A stretch of 64,000 nucleotides of DNA from Rhytidiadelphus loreus (GCA_947034895.1 OX344763.1:33727025-33791024), one strand, 5' to 3'. Positions 12,351-24,540 are shown, counted from the stretch's first letter. Notes: a model not told the origin generated them from the sequence alone. Numbers and translations are program-made.

Positions 12351-14921
12351 CCAATGACGCTAGTTTGTGAACCTAAAAGCATGAGCTTAGGAACTGTGAG
12401 CATACGTTTTGTGAGCCCGAAGCATCAACTGAATAAAACTTGAAATTTTTGAAGCCAACAAAGAAAAAATGAAGACATTTCAAAATTTTGATTTTGATTT
12501 TCATCCCTATAACCGTGGGGCCTTTCTGGCATGTGCACCGTGCTTGGCTTGGCATGTTGACAGACGATAACTTTAATCCACCTCGAGGCCCATTTTTGTT
12601 CTTTTTGTGAAAATGTTTGTTCATGATCAAGTTTTTGAAAAAATTCCAAGGGAAAACAAATATTTTGGACAATTGATAGAGGACTTTGCAGTAAACACCA
12701 TTTTGTAAGAATGAGGAAATTTTTAGAATGTCTTAACTCCCCAAATCCCCAAAGGGACTTCTTAGTGCCTAGAGTTTTTTGGGGGGTGATGGAGTTGTAA
12801 CACACATTCACACACTCAAAAGAAAATTTGAAAAAAAAAAAAAAAAAATGTTTTCAGAGTCCCCTACTTCAAAATTTGTAAGAGGATTCTTGATATGGCA
12901 AAGTCATGGAAATAAACAAATCATTTCTTTTTTTAATTTTTAATTTTTAATTTTTAATTTTGAGAGTACAAAACTCTAGATTCCATAAGGGGTCCTTCGA
13001 TAATGAAATGGGGTTTTAAGGGGTTACAAAATTGTGATAAAGGAAAAATAATTAAAAGTAAAATCTTTTAATTATTCTTTTTTTTAAGAGTCTCAAACCC
13101 AAAACCCCACAAGGGATTTCTTGATACTGAAAGGGATATATTGGAGTGATTAAGTTGTAGAAAAAATACAATAAAAAAATACTTTCTTTTCTTTTCTTTT
13201 TTAGCTAAATGTTTTATTGAGAGTCCTAAATTTTCAACCTCACAAGAGGTCTCTTTGTACCGAGAAGGGTTTCTTGGGGTGACAAAGTCCTGAAAAAGAA
13301 ACTTAAGTGAAAAAAAAATTCTTTTTTAGATTTTCTTTTAAAAAAAATGAAAGTCCCAAACCCCAAACCTCGCCAAGGTTCTTTCATTACCGAGAGGGTT
13401 CTTTTGAGATGACAAAGTTGCAAAAAAAATTTGAAAAAAAAAAAAAAAAAAAAAAAAATTCTTTTTTAGTTGAAAGTCTCAAACCCCCAAATCTAGCCAA
13501 GGGTCTCTCTATACCGAGAGGGTTTTTTGAGGTGGCAAAGTCACCAAAAGAAATTGAAAAAAAATAAAAACTTGGTTGAAAAATCTAAACTCCAAACCCT
13601 GCCAAGGGTCTCTCTATATTGAGAGGGGTTTTGGGAGGTGACGAAGTCACAAAAGAAATTCAATAATTTTTCAATAATTTAAAAAATATATCTTTTATTA
13701 TTATTTTCTCTTGAGATTCCCAATCTCAAAACTCCACAAGGGGTTTCTCGGTATTGAGAGACCCTTGACAAGGTTTGAGGTTTGGAACTTTCAACCGAAA
13801 ATGAATTTTGTTTTGTTTTTAATTTTTTGTCGCAATTTTGTTACCCCCCAAAACCCTTCTCAGTACAGAGAGACCTCTAGTAGGGTTTGGGGTTTGAGAC
13901 TTCCAACCAAAATTTAAAAATTAAATAAAAAATTAATTTAATTTATTTTTTAAATTCAACTTTGTCACCTCAAAAAAAACCTCTCGGTATAGAGAGACGC
14001 CTTGTGAGGTTTGAAGTTTGGAACTTTTACAAAAAACAAAACAAAAACAAATCAATACCTTTTTTTAAAATTAAATTTTTTTTTTTTGCAACTTTCAAGA
14101 GTTTGGGGTTTGGGACTTTCAACAAGCAAAAAAAATCTATTATTATTATTATTATTATTATTAAATTTGAGAGTCCCAAATCCTAACACACGCAAAGGAT
14201 ATCTCAGTACCAAAAGGAGTGTTGGGGGTGCCAAAGTCGTAGAAAAATTAGTTTTTTTATTTTTTATTTTTTTATTATTTTAATTTTTTTTTTAGAGTAT
14301 CAAATCTGAAAGCCTCCAATAGTTCCTTTGGTACCAAGATAAGTTTGTAGAGGTAATGAAGTTAGGAAAAAAATTGAAAAGATTTTTAAAAAGAAATTGA
14401 AAAAAGAAATTGAAAAAAAATTATTTTTTAATTTTTTTGAGTCCCACACTCTAAAATCCCCAAGGGACCTCTTGGTACCGAGAGGAATTTCTAGACGTGA
14501 CAAAGTTATTGGAATTTTTTTTTTAAAATAAAAATAAAAAATTTAAGAGCTTCAAACCCAAGGGACCACTAGATATCAAGAGGGTTTTCTAGGGGGTGAT
14601 GAAGTTGTGAAACAATAATATTAATATTAATAAAAATAATAGAATTTTTTTTTAAAAAGAATTTTGAATTTTTTTTAGAGTTCCAAACCCTTGACCTTTC
14701 AAAAAATCTCTTGATATATATAATATTCCTTGTTGTATTTTGTTATCAAGAATCTTCCATTTCTATAAAAAAATTTAAAATCAACTTCCAAAACACCTTC
14801 ATCCTAATCCATGGTAATAGGTCCTAATCCAAAAAATCCCCCCCAAAAAATTCTAAAAACGGAGGCTCACAAGCTCACAACTCTTAGGCTCCCGCTCCAA
14901 GGCTCACAAAATAGCACCCCC
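12351..14921. mobile_element. Non-autonomous Mutator-like element with a 10-bp target duplication
   Basis: The direct repeat GATTATGCAT (12341-12350 and 14922-14931) flanks a 2571-bp element. Its ends are imperfect inverted repeats of about 60 bp: on the left GACGCTAGTTTGTGAACC and CTTAGGAACTGTGAGC, on the right (reverse complement) GGTGCTATTTTGTGAGCC and CCTAAGAGTTGTGAGC. A 9-11-bp target duplication with long terminal inverted repeats is the Mutator hallmark. The interior holds no transposase; it is a diverged tandem array (see the repeat entry). Confidence 0.72.
12700..14720. repeat. About 15 diverged ~120-bp repeats with a central inverted block
   Basis: The unit reads roughly GAGTCCCAAACCCCAAA, then CCAAGGGATCTCTTGATACC, then GAGAGGGTTTTTTGGGGTGA, then CAAAGTTG and an A-rich spacer. 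Plus-oriented units begin near 12720, 12859, 12961, 13086, 13216, 13347, 13468, 13574 and 13710. From about 13750 to 14120 three units run in the opposite orientation, and plus orientation resumes at about 14165. The first switch point, near 13745, forms a small palindrome. An ATT microsatellite lies at 14138-14163. Confidence 0.8.
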
Positions 14922-14931
14922 GATTATGCAT

Positions 14932-15760
14932 TTTCTTCTCTAGAAAAGGTCATGATACCTCAATGAAAGAATATCCAAGACAACCTTCTACAAACACGTT
15001 TATACAATTCCCAAATTAAAAACATTTGATAGAAGTATATAAAGTCATCTATTGGATACAAATTGGCCATGCCATCAATATTGGATGAACTTAACAATAG
15101 TAACAAGTTGCAAGTTTATAGTATTGGCTCAAGATCAAAAGATAGGAAGCCTTACATTAACAAAAGTTGTATTTACAATGGCTAGCTATAACTATGAGCA
15201 AATCTTTGTAGTTTCTACCTAAAAAGCAAGCTAATACTACTGGATCATAGCTTCTTGTATTGATGGTACTAGTTTTTAACCCCAGATGATTGAAGTACAT
15301 TTCTTACAAAAATTGTTGGAAACTACCACTATTTAGGGTAGTGAGAAAATAATCCAAAAATAATGAAAAAGTCAACCATACAAATTTGTACTTGATTACT
15401 ATAGGAATGTGTAGAAAATTTTCAGAATCTTTGACCACATAGATTGAAAGACTATAGCATTTGAAATTAAAAGAAAAAATTTCTTTCTAACCTTGCTCAA
15501 TACGGTCAACAGACATTAATTTCTTATAGAGTGAGATTTTTGCACTACTCATGGTTATTTATTTGACAATTGCATCATACATGCCATGTCAAGTGGTGGT
15601 GGGTATATATTGGTATTCATTTTATATCTTTAGGAAGTTAATGGAGTAGTTTAGGTTATTGTGGAAGGTTCAATTAGGACCTAAAGGGGGCAGGATGGAG
15701 TTTGAGGTTATTTGAAGGTGTGAACAAGGACATTTGAAGACTAGAAGGGTTGAATGAAAC
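14932..15760. other. AT-rich intergenic DNA
   Basis: No gene. The stretch 15400-15480 (a block like GACCACATAGATTGAAAGA) resembles sequence near 10125 and 31985, which suggests a dispersed old repeat. Confidence 0.4.
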
Positions 15761-16053
15761 CATTAGAGGAGATTTCAGGCTCCTGGAGGGCCGTTTCAAG
15801 CACCTCCCGGCGTTGGTTCCCAGCACTCCCTACGAACGCCAGCGCTGCCATGTCACCTTTTTAAAAAATTGAAAAAAAAAATTTACTTCTCAAAATGCAA
15901 AAAAAAATTGAAAAAAAAATTAATTAATTAATTTTTTCAAAAAATGATGTGGCAGTCTCCATTCCACGTCACCGCGTTGCGGAAGTGCAATTCCCGCGTT
16001 GGGAATAGGCTAGGAACTCGCAGCCCTCCCACAACCTGAAATCTCCTCTAATG
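15761..16053. mobile_element. Inverted-repeat element, family A copy 2 (293 bp)
   Basis: CATTAGAGGAGATTTCAGG at 15761 is matched exactly, in inverted orientation, by CCTGAAATCTCCTCTAATG ending at 16053. Inside lie GGAGGGCCGTTTCAAGC (left) and GGAACTCGCAGCCCTCC (right), the same blocks as copy 1 but in the opposite orientation. No open frame of note. The intact outer repeats make this the best copy for defining the family. Confidence 0.8.
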
Positions 16054-16176
16054 CCCTAGGTTGACCTTTCTTCTCTTTCATTCTATTTCCTCTAATGCCC
16101 TAGGTTGACCTTCCTTCTCTTTCATTCTATTTCCTCTAATGCCCTAGGTTGACCTTCCTTCTTTTTCATTCTATTC
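16045..16176. repeat. Three tandem 44-bp repeats at the right end of family A copy 2
   Basis: Units start at 16045, 16089 and 16133. Each runs CCTCTAATGCCCTAGGTTGA, then CCTTYCTTCTCTTTCATTC, then TATTT, and copies are nearly identical. The first unit overlaps the last 9 bp of the transposon end, so the duplication took in the insertion junction. Confidence 0.85.
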
Positions 16177-16684
16177 AAGTCTTGTGTGTGAGGATTTTAT
16201 GAAGTTTAGGAGATGGGAAACCTTGAAGGTTGTTTGTAGATGATGGCGGTGTTGCCAATTTACTTAATATGAGGTATCTTTTTGTATGCTTCAAAATGTG
16301 TGCAAGACTAGTCTAATTGTAATAAAGTAGAAGCATTTAGAAGTGAATTTGATGCTTATTACTTGAAGGGAATGGTGTAGGTGTTGATGCTAGAGCACTA
16401 GAGTTGAAGAGATTTGATTTGTTGTTTTGGCTTTGGAGGTGTTGGTGGTGATATGTGGAAGCATTGGCAAATTCAAATCTTGAAGCTTTAGAGTTGAAGG
16501 TGTTGATTTGAAGTTGGAGGGTGTGGGAGTTTGCTAAGGAGAACTTGGAAGAAGACCTTGAGTATAAGAATCCATGTCCAATTGGTTTTACTCAATTTTG
16601 ATGAAGGTTCACAAAGATGTTTGAGTTTTTGTAAAACTGCCCAAACCCCATGTATGCTGGACCAAGCTAGTAGTAATCCTGATT

Positions 16685-17530
16685 AGGTGTTTGGAGTCAT
16701 TAGGATGTTTTTATAGTGTTAAAAAGATCACAAATAGTTCAAGCTATCCAAAAACTGCAAAATTGTCCAAAACTTCCAAATATTGAGAAAGTTATGGTTT
16801 TTTAAAATTGTAGTAGGGTTTGTTTTGGGAGTTTTTTTTGGTGGTTGTTATTGATGTTTTTTGAGCATTGATAGCTTGGAAAAACAAGAAAGACAAAAGA
16901 CTGTTCGACTTTCGAAAGTTACCGAACCAGCAATTACTAGAGTAATTTTAAATAAAACTAGGTCAATTATCCAAATAACTTTTGAAAGTTACTAGAATTA
17001 TTATTGTGATCATTTCAAAAGTAACTGAGGTACATATTGGGGCAATTTTGGAAGCTACAAGGATAATTATCGAAGTAATTTTGGAATTGGTTTTAAAAAA
17101 ATTATTCCAATAATTACCTTGATAAGTGGTAACTTCCAAAATTACTTCAATAATTATCCTAGTAGCTTCTAAAAGTATCCCAATAACTACTTGAGTAACT
17201 TTTGAAGTTATCACAATAATAATTCTAGTAACTTTCAAAAATTACCCAAGTAATTGATCTAATTCTATTTAAAATTACTCTAGTAATTGGTCCGGAAACT
17301 TCCAAAAGTCAACCATTTTTGTCTTTCCAAGTTATTAGTGCTTGAAAAACATCAACAACAAACACCAAAAAACACCTCCCAAAACAAATCCTACCACAAA
17401 ATTTCAAAATCCCATAACTTTCTCAATCTTTTGTAGTTTTTGGCAATTTTGTAGGATTTGGATAGTTTGAACTATTTGTGGTCTTTTTAACACTAAACAA
17501 CCACCCTAATAAATAAGCATCAAACACACT
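16685..17530. repeat. Long near-perfect hairpin, ~400-bp arms
   Basis: The left arm (about 16685-17086) is an inverted copy of the right arm (about 17134-17530), with a loop of about 47 bp centred on 17110. The match can be followed along the arms: GAAGTAATTTTGGAA at 17072 with TTCCAAAATTACTTC at 17134; GTTACTAGAATTATTATTG with its complement near 17210; AGTGTTAAAAAGATCACAAA near 16718 with its complement near 17480. By eye the arms are roughly 85-90% alike. No protein-coding content; the open frame at 16963-17238 simply follows the repeats. Confidence 0.85.
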
Positions 17531-17955
17531 TTTTGTGCTTGCATTTGTGAGTTTAGTTCGTGACACCGTTTCTTGGTGATTTAGAGAGATAAGACATACA
17601 TCATGTTAGTTACATACCTACCAGATTTTAGTGTAGAGGGGGAGTTTTGCACATGTTGTCTGAGGTGCCTAAGAAGTTCAAGGCAACACTACTTTTGATT
17701 CATGCACTCAATTGGAAAAAAATTATATTCCCACTTAGAGGTACATTTTAACACTTTGTGTCAAAATTTCATGCACATCCAACTAAAATTGAGTGCATGT
17801 GCAACTATCCAAGATTTCTTCCATTTATTGAACAATCACTTGGTCCTTTAGGGTTTTATTGATAAGTGACAATTGACTCATGCCATTTGATAATATTGGA
17901 TTTTCCTAAAAAATTACAAATGAAGTGTCCAAAAATGAGGAACTTTACATATAAG
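17531..17955. other. AT-rich intergenic DNA
   Basis: Nothing recognisable. Confidence 0.4.
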
Positions 17956-18217
17956 CATTAGATGGGATTTGGCCCATCCGGAGGGCCATAAGTTCCTGAC
18001 TGCAGGGAACGCATTGCGTTGCGCCAGCGCAATAGTCTAACGTGGCCGAGAGACGGCCACATCATTGGCGGAAAAAAAAAATTACTTTCAGTTTTTCATT
18101 TCAGAAGCAAATTCTTTTTGTTGGTAATATAGTACCTGACGCTTTCTCGCTGCATTAGGAACAAATTCAAGAATAGCCTTAAAACGGCCCTCTAGTGCAG
18201 CTAAAACACATCTAATG
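17956..18217. mobile_element. Inverted-repeat element, family A copy 3 (262 bp)
   Basis: CATTAGATGGGATTTGGCCC at the left end pairs with CTAAAACACATCTAATG at the right end. The subterminal blocks GGAGGGCC and GGCCCTCTAG and the internal GGAAC motifs match copies 1 and 2. A GC-rich core with a short inverted repeat (GTGGCCGAGAGACGGCCAC at about 18041) is particular to this copy. Confidence 0.72.
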
Positions 18218-19716
18218 TATGCGTGAATTCTTCATTATCTTTTGAAATTAGAATGTAAAAAAAAATATATGTATCATAAATTGAATATTCTATAATATTT
18301 TTTTTTGTACTTTAAAAAATGTTAATAAAAAAGTTCTAAGGTTCAAAACATGCAAGAATGAACAAATTTTTATTTTCAAGTGGCAACTATTAGGTTGGAA
18401 TTGGTTTAGCTCATATTAGTCATATATATTTTTGTATTGACGAATATAGGGTGTATAAGGTGTGAATAGACATGACCAAAGTCATAGAATTTTGATACCA
18501 AAAGATGATTAAAAGCTACAAAATTAAGCCATAAGTTAAGCTAGGATTGTTGCTTCAAATAGTTTGTGTCTTTTCATCCACAATTGCGAGTATTTTAATA
18601 AATAAAAATTTGACCTTTAAGAATTGAAGAGTTATTTCAAGGCACAAATTTATATTAATTTTGTATTTTATTTCCAAAAATAGAATATTTTAGTAAAAAA
18701 TTCACATCTAATCAAGAAAGCATTGGTAGCTTTTAAATACACATATTTTCAACATCAACACCATGATTTTAGCAATTTGAAAATTTATGTAGCTTATTTG
18801 AAGAGGTCAAAAATGCATAAGAAAGAAATGTAGGCCAACATTTGCATATCATGCACCATCTATGACTTCTTGATGCCACAAACAAGGGGGGTATCTACAG
18901 ATGCCAAGGCCCAAATGAAAAAAAAAGAAAAAAAAGTGTATATATATATGTATGTAACTTAGCCAAGGTGGTCTCTTATACAGATATGTCATGTCACATA
19001 ATAAGTGGACTAATATTTTTGTAGGCTCTTTGCCATAGTATATGCTATGGACATTGTGTTCTATATTTCCCAATGAATGCGAGAAAAAATGTCAATTTAC
19101 GACATCTCAATCATGAAGTGATACATACAAAAATGCATCCTTAAAGGCTAGTCTCAATGACCATCCTTTCTAGACTCCAATGTCCATATTAGGGTTAAAT
19201 TTTTGTCTCCAAAGTCTTTGAAGTCGGAAATGGAGTCCCCAAACCTCTAGTTTGTCATCATTGGTAGCACAAAGAGCAATGGAGTCTTAATATTTATTAT
19301 TACCCATATAGTTGTTTAATTTTTCTAATTTTAGACATGATTTGAATTTTTATGTATTATTACCAAACCAAAATCAATTCAATATACTCAAAATATGTGA
19401 GATTGAAGATGAGTTAGTATGGAAACAATATAAAAGTGATGATTTTATTATTATTGCCCTTGAAAAAGTGTGACCCTATCTCCAAGGTCATCAAAAAAAA
19501 AATATTTGAGTATAAATAGATGCATTATTTTTATTCATAGTTTCTTTAAAAGTCATTCATCATACAATTTTAGTCTACAACATCATTATTAGATAAAAGG
19601 TGAAAAGAATATATAGGATAGTCACATCCAGTTGTCAATAAATGTGCCTTAATTTGTGCATAGATAGACTATATAGGAAGAAAAAGATTCATGGTTTCAA
19701 AGCTTGGATTTAGACT
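18218..19716. other. AT-rich intergenic DNA
   Basis: No gene or element end that I can defend. A/T homopolymers and short low-complexity tracts only. Confidence 0.4.
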
Positions 19717-19965
19717 TTAACCCCTAAGCGTCCAATACGTGTTTATTAAAATCAAGACCTTTCTAAACTCATTCGAATCAAAGTATCACCTAAAAAGAGA
19801 TTCACATAAATTGATTGTACCAATTGGTAGTGGAGACAGGTCTAAAACTTCAAGGAAATGGATATGTCCTTTGACAATACTATTGAAAAGATTATAATGG
19901 TCAAACAAGAAAATCTTTCAATTTTGAGAGGTTAGATTTGAGGCACTTGGGCACTTAGGGGTTAA
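19717..19965. mobile_element. TTAA-bounded MITE (249 bp)
   Basis: Starts TTAACCCCTAAGCGTCC and ends, in inverted orientation, with GGGCACTTAGGGGTTAA. TTAA at both borders followed by CCC is the arrangement of piggyBac-type elements, where TTAA is the duplicated target. No coding capacity. Confidence 0.65.
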
Positions 19966-20564
19966 AAGGAAAAAAATTACTAAGTGCTTTGTAGTTCCTT
20001 CGTAAAAGTAGGCATTTCTTAATCAACAATTTCAAGCTAAAAATTGGGCTCCAATCAAGGCTTGAGCACCAACATGCCACATTTTACTACTTTTGGACTA
20101 TTCAATGAATTATGGACAAGACATCAAGAGATCTCTGGATAATAACATTGAGGGATCCTCCAATATTTGTATAGATCTCTCAATGTTTTGTTTAGATATC
20201 CAGATGTTTTGCATTATCTCACTACAACAAAAGCAATGTTTTACGACTGCAAAAATATGATTGGAGATGACTAGTGATTGCTCATAGTCATATTCTTGGA
20301 GGTCAACACCATGGGGAGAAATATGACTACAAAATATGATTGCTAGTCATTTTTGGGCCTTTTACTTCGCAAGCGTATATTATACGCCCATTGGGAACAC
20401 CAAAGTACTTCATAGAGAATGTAGGGAATATGTTTGAGGAATATTGAGTCATATTGCTAGTCATATTTCTATGGTAGTGACAATTTTTTATTTTCGGGAA
20501 GCCCAAGAAAAATATGGGCAATCCAAAAAAAATATGGACAAATCATTCTTTAAAATTTGAAATC

Positions 20565-20940
20565 CTAGCCACCTCTTTTTTAGGATTTTCAAACCTAATC
20601 ACCACCTTTTTAGAGTTTTAAAACCCTAGCCGTCACTTTTTTAGGATTTTGAAACCCCAGTTGCCACTTCTCTTGGCTCTTCTTTCTTACCTTTTGTTGT
20701 CTCTTAGCTCTTATTTGTTTTTACTTCTTGTTTTTTGCTTCTTAGTTGCTAGTTTTTGTTGTCTCTTAGCTCTTAATACTTGTTTTTACTTCTTGTTTTT
20801 TGCTTCTTAGTTGTTGATTTTTGTTGTCTCTTAGCTCTTACTTGTTGTTACTTTTTGATTTTTGCTTCTTAGTTGTTGGTTTTTGTTGCATCTTAGCTAT
20901 TGCTTCTTGTGGCTTTTTAGTCTATCATGAATCTTGTTTC
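20565..20940. repeat. Tandem repeats inside the CACTA-like element
   Basis: Two arrays. Near 20565-20670 a ~37-bp unit contains TTTTTAGGATTTTGAAACCC. From about 20692 a ~64-bp unit with TTTTGTTGTCTCTTAGCTCT and TTTTTTGCTTCTTAGTTG occurs about three and a half times. Confidence 0.75.
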
Positions 20941-21399
20941 TTCTTCTTGCATTTTAACTCTTTCTTCTTCTTGCATTCTTTCTTACATTCTCTTTCTTCA
21001 ATATGATTGTCTCTTGTATATTTCTAAAATCATGTGTATTTGTTTTTAACTACATAAAATATTTGATTCAATTGTTAAATCATCTTGATGTATGATTGCA
21101 ATGAATCATGTCCATTTAAAATGCATGAGAAATGTAACTGTAGTTTGTAATTAAAGCTATTTTGGACCTCAGTCACCTCAATTACAAATTACACACAACT
21201 TTTAAAAATATGACTCTCAATTATCCAAAGTATCACTTTCTTGAGTTACATTTCACAATATATATATAAGCCAAAATATAATTAGTTATAGTCATATAAT
21301 GCTCATAGTTATGTGTATCAAAATAGAACCTTGCACATCCCAAAATATAAATGTAGTTAGTTATAAAATTACTAATGACATCCACATGAACTACTATGT

Positions 21400-21680
21400 C
21401 AATCAAAAATATGACTTACAAAAGTCATATTTCACATTAGCAAATAATATAACTAATGAGAGTTATATTCATATTCCACATCAACAAAAAACATAACTTA
21501 TTACAATCATATTCCACATCAGCCAAAATATGACTCATTGCATTCACATTCCACATCAACCAAAATATGACTCATCATAGTCATATTCCAAGTTAACCAA
21601 AACATGACTCACTACAGTCATATTCCACGTTAGTCAAAAATATGACTACACAAAGTCATATGCCATGTAGGATTTTTTTT
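21400..21680. repeat. Subterminal ~48-bp palindromic repeats
   Basis: About five units of the form AAAATATGACTCA, a short gap, AGTCATATTCCACATCARCC. Each contains an inverted pair ATATGACT/AGTCATAT, so each unit can form a small hairpin. They sit near the right end of the CACTA-like element. Confidence 0.75.
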
Positions 21681-22366
21681 CTTTATCCGGATAGCTCAAG
21701 AAAAAGTCAAGCCTCCAAGGATAGTCAATGCATACGCCACGTTGGCAAAATATGGCAAATTATAGTTAATTATACCCCCAAATCCATATAACTGCCAATA
21801 TGACTCATGTCCAAAGCAACTTGTCGATAATAACTAGATCTAATCATATCGCAAATCATCTACAATGATTTCTGCATTAATCGTATTTTTTTATTCTATG
21901 ACTCACTGCAGTCATATTTTGTAGTCATAAAACACTACTTTTGTTGTAATGTCTCTTGATGACCAATTTTTTTTTCTTTCTAATAACCATTACTAATTCT
22001 AGACTTTCCAAAGTCCAAAAGTAGTTAAATGTGGCATCAACACCTTCATATTGAATCTCAACAGATAGGTCTGGCATACCAAAAGGAATCCTATAGGTAA
22101 ATGTAGGAAGTCAATAATTGACACCCAAAAAACATATTTAGGGGTCCAATATCCACCCATTGGTGTTCAACTTCAACATTTTGGCACTCTCTACCAAAGT
22201 GTATTTGGCAATATCCATATGTAAGCCCCCTAATGCATGGCATAGGTGTGGCGCACATGAGGTAACTAAGTCCTTAACCCCAAAGTGACAAAGAGGACAG
22301 AAAGTATCCTCACAGTTCAAGGTCCAGTTCAAAGTGTTGTAACTTTTGTGTCCAAGGTCCAAATTC

Positions 22367-22840
22367 AATCAAACTTGTTGGGAATGTTGATTTCTCCCCT
22401 CTAGTTTGTATGGTAAAATTTTCAGATCAATCCAAGATTTATTGATATTTTGGAAGCCAATCGAAGTTCACAACTTCAATTTGAGTTCACCAAACTGCAT
22501 TTTAGGGCTGCAATTTCGGGGCCTTGTATCTCCTTCATCCATTGCTCATTTTCAATCAAATTTTTTGTGTTTTGTTCCCCTTGAATTATAGTTATTGTGG
22601 TAAATTTTTCATGTCAATCCAAATTGTTTTGAATGTTTGGGACCAATTCAAAGTTCAAAATCCTGCCATTTTTGGAGTATAGTGAACTTTGGCGGCTTGT
22701 ATCTTCTTCATACAAAGTTTATTTTCAATAATTCTTTTTTGAAAAGTTGCGTATACTAGTCTTGTTTGTGTGGATCAAATTTCATGTTAATCCAAGAATT
22801 AATGAGTGACTGAGAAGCATTCTAGTGGAAGGAGGTTCAC
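22367..22840. repeat. Three diverged ~180-bp tandem repeats
   Basis: Units begin near 22367, 22552 and 22721 with a TTTTCAATCAAA-like start, pass through TTGTRTGGTAAAATTTTCA-like sequence, then RTCAATCCAAGATTTATTGA-like sequence and end in a CTTGTATCTTCTTCAT-like block. Divergence is considerable, so the array is old. Confidence 0.6.
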
Positions 22841-22841
22841 C

Positions 22842-24540
22842 TTTAGATGTGTTTTTTGCAATTTTTGACATTTCAAAGCCGTTTTGTAGACACAATGAGT
22901 CAATTGAATGAATTTTTTTTCCACCAATGTGTTTTTATACTAGTTTTTAATCATTTTGTAGAATAAAGTTTTTACATTTGAGTAGGTTTAGAAATCAAAT
23001 TTCACCTCCAAATGTGTTTTTGGGAAAATTTCAGCATCCATTTTCAACACTAAAACATTATGATCTTGCAATCTATGTGGCCAAATGACTTCAAATTTTC
23101 TACATGTCCTCTACAACATGTACACTACAAGATTGTACGGTTGAGATTTATATAACTTGAAGACATTTAGATCCATAAAGCTTCAAAAGCAATGATGTTT
23201 TTGAACCCCAGAAATTGAATGTCACTTTGGGGTTAAAGCCTATCCTTAACCAAATTGAATAGGATGTATACAAGCCTCAAACTCCATACAAAAACATCTT
23301 CACATGTGATTATGTGAAAAATGCCCTTTTGTCTAGTGACTTGTCTTTGCTAAACCACTCACTTAATATTTGTTGATAATGGTCTCGTAAAAACCATACA
23401 TCAAAGAGGAGAAAGTAGAAGAATTGAAGGGAAAGATCTAATATTCTTATCAATTAGTTCATCCAACACTACTTGTTCAAAGGAGGCCATTAGATCTTAG
23501 GAATATATTATGAATTAGATAATGGCCAAGTTGCCAATTTGTTAAGTTTGTTATTCAGTTGTTCTCAAGTTGTAGATCAACAAGAGAGGTAGCAACTCAA
23601 TTATAGATTGGATCAACACACAACAAGACCATTACAATTCATAATTGGCCAACAATAGGAATTGAGACACTATCATGCCAATTTGGACAAGAAATCTATA
23701 GTCACCATGTGCTCTTCATCAACAATCCCATTACATCTATACATCTCATGAAGAACTATGATTAATATAGTTTATAATATAGTTGCTTGGAGCAATTCAT
23801 GTCACAAATATATTCTATACTCCATACTATTTTTGACAATCATTCTCACCTTTTTCTTTTTTCCAAGTTCATACCAAAGACAACCTAACAACCTAAAGTT
23901 TTGAACCCTAAAGTTTCAATAGTGAGGAAATTATTGAAATTTCAATGTAAAACATTACACAGGTGCTTGATACAGAAATGGACATGCCACATCATCTTTT
24001 AAGAGGGTCCAACTAATCACATGACAACTCGTCATATTTCAGTTTGAATTACTTTGTGTCGAACTTCTACTGACGGTGGTGGAGAAAGTACTTTCACCAA
24101 AGGATCCGTTTTCTTAGTTTCAGTGTAATTCCTTGGAATTAACCTTCAATTCACATTAAAAAATAAACATCAGAATTATTAATGAAAATCTAGAAAATTG
24201 GGAAGTCTGACAGTATGAGGAGAAGGCTGTTGATGCTTTGAAAGAAGAGTTGAAGGGGGATCCTGGAGTAGGGAATCATTTTTGCCAAGCAGCAAGCCAC
24301 TGTCTAGATCCTTCCAGTCTAATTCGGCATTTTACTCCCATTCAGGTCCCTTCACTGACTAAAAAAAATGGTTTAATTTAGGTTCGCAGCTCGATCACTT
24401 GTAGAACAGTGCGATCCCGTCTGATGAGCATATTCTCATAGCACTACCTTCACATTCATAATATCGTCAATAAGCTGAGATACTCTGTTCCATTCATTCA
24501 CAGAGTGACGCTATTTTGCTGCTGTTTAATGTCAAAGAGA
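22842..24540. other. AT-rich intergenic DNA
   Basis: No gene recognised. Composition becomes less AT-rich after about 24200, approaching the PORR gene. Confidence 0.4.

Larger units (their letters stand above)
20220..21951. mobile_element. CACTA-like element, non-autonomous (1732 bp)
   Basis: The left end CACTACAACAAAAGCAATG pairs with the right end, which on the reverse strand reads CATTACAACAAAAGTAGTG; similarity continues for about 40 bp. The 3-bp sequence TCT flanks both sides (20217-20219 and 21952-21954), as expected for CACTA (En/Spm) insertions. Subterminal regions carry many short TATGACT/AGTCATA motifs in both orientations, like the transposase-binding repeats of CACTA ends. The interior is T-rich tandem repeats; no transposase is visible. 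Confidence 0.72.

Noticed and set aside
21400..21680. Regular short repeats resembling a CRISPR array
   Set aside because: Units are contiguous without unique spacers, lie in a plant nuclear genome and fit CACTA subterminal repeats.
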